Below are positions 23,890 to 24,066 of a stretch of 24,066 nt of DNA, one piece after another (position 1 is the stretch's first letter; each line of letters opens with the position of its first letter). The DNA comes from a virus. The stretch covers positions 1 to 24,066 of IMG/VR virus record IMGVR_UViG_3300011445_000063, one strand, 5' to 3'. Made by a program: the position numbers and the translations under genes. The notes under the pieces were generated by a model. That model saw only the letters and a list, made by a program, of their open reading frames with translations, was not told the DNA's origin and made no database searches.

Positions 23890-24066
23890 TCCGCGAACAA
23901 GTCCCCCTGCGCCGGCGGCGGCGGCGGCGGACGCGGCAGCGGCGGCAGCGGCTCCTGCGGCGTCGGCTTGTGATCCTTGCAATACCAGGTGCCGAGGATG
24001 TCCTTGCGCAGGCTGGCCCCGTAGCCGAACGATCCCCAGCGCCCGCAATGGCAATAGTGGACGAAA
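23886..24066 (-). CDS. Small Cys/His zinc-binding-like protein, 5' end beyond window
   Basis: Only the last 59 residues are visible. They read FVHYCHCGRWGSFGYG, then LGTWYCKDHKP, then a Pro-rich run (PPLPRPPPPPP) and the end QGDLFAE. Two Cys in C-x-C and a later C-x-x-H could bind zinc, as in a small zinc ribbon. Similar short proteins occur directly before the terminase gene in other phages in my recollection. The stop overlaps the terminase GTG, which suggests coupled translation. It could be a terminase partner or a regulator; I cannot tell which. Confidence 0.7.
   Translation of the reverse strand, partial: FVHYCHCGRWGSFGYGASLRKDILGTWYCKDHKPTPQEPLPPLPRPPPPPPAQGDLFAE

Noticed and set aside
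23890-24054. Extension of the terminase to a start at 24054
   Set aside because: The added residues are a poly-Ala shadow of the Pro-rich upstream gene; the GTG at 23889 gives a normal overlap and N-terminus.
1-24066. Diversity-generating retroelement, suggested by the BPP-1-like capsid genes
   Set aside because: I found no reverse transcriptase, no accessory gene and no template/variable repeat pair within the window.

Overview
This window is the structural (late) half of a tailed phage or prophage genome with a short-tailed, podovirus-type plan. It is GC-rich (about two thirds G+C by eye). Every gene I can support lies on the minus strand, so the gene order runs from position 24066 down to 1. 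Nothing in the sequence names the host. The base composition and the style of the proteins fit a GC-rich proteobacterium, perhaps an alphaproteobacterium, but that is inference. I see no tRNA, integrase, reverse transcriptase, lysis cassette, insertion sequence or CRISPR array.

Layout in transcription order. (1) Packaging: the 3' end of a small Cys/His protein, the large terminase, a 154-residue protein with a possible permuted papain-like His/Cys pair, and a 58-residue small protein. (2) Capsid: portal, a small Bbp19-like protein, scaffold, major capsid protein and cement protein. The capsid and cement proteins look like the Bordetella phage BPP-1 (Bbp17/Bbp16) set. A 116-residue protein and two fibre-like or decoration-like proteins follow. 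(3) Tail and ejection: tail tubular proteins A and B (T7 gp11/gp12 type), a gp14-like protein, and two very large internal virion proteins of 1478 and 1785 residues, the first carrying a lytic transglycosylase domain. (4) The 5' part (496 codons) of a tailspike gene that runs off the left edge. The genes are packed with overlapping or abutting starts and stops, as expected for one translationally coupled late operon: package DNA, build the capsid, add the tail nozzle, load the ejection proteins, then attach the receptor-binding spike.

The most interesting signal is a short repeated element. The motif CNAGNCNTGTGCGTTGA occurs four times on the transcribed strand, with 14 of 17 positions invariant. 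Each copy lies 29 to 66 nt before a gene start that opens a functional block: the small gene plus portal, the scaffold plus capsid, the tail tubular genes, and the tailspike. Two copies fill the two largest intergenic gaps and include the stop codon of the gene before. This arrangement recalls the placement of phage late promoters in T7 (before genes 9 and 17) and makes the element a candidate phage-specific promoter or other late regulatory site of a type I do not recognise.

Other points of note are an unavoidable 161-bp two-frame overlap between the Bbp19-like and scaffold genes, a discoidin-like insertion in the tail tubular protein B, a duplicated 41-residue module flanking a long Pro/Ala linker in the largest virion protein, and local AT-rich patches in two structural genes.
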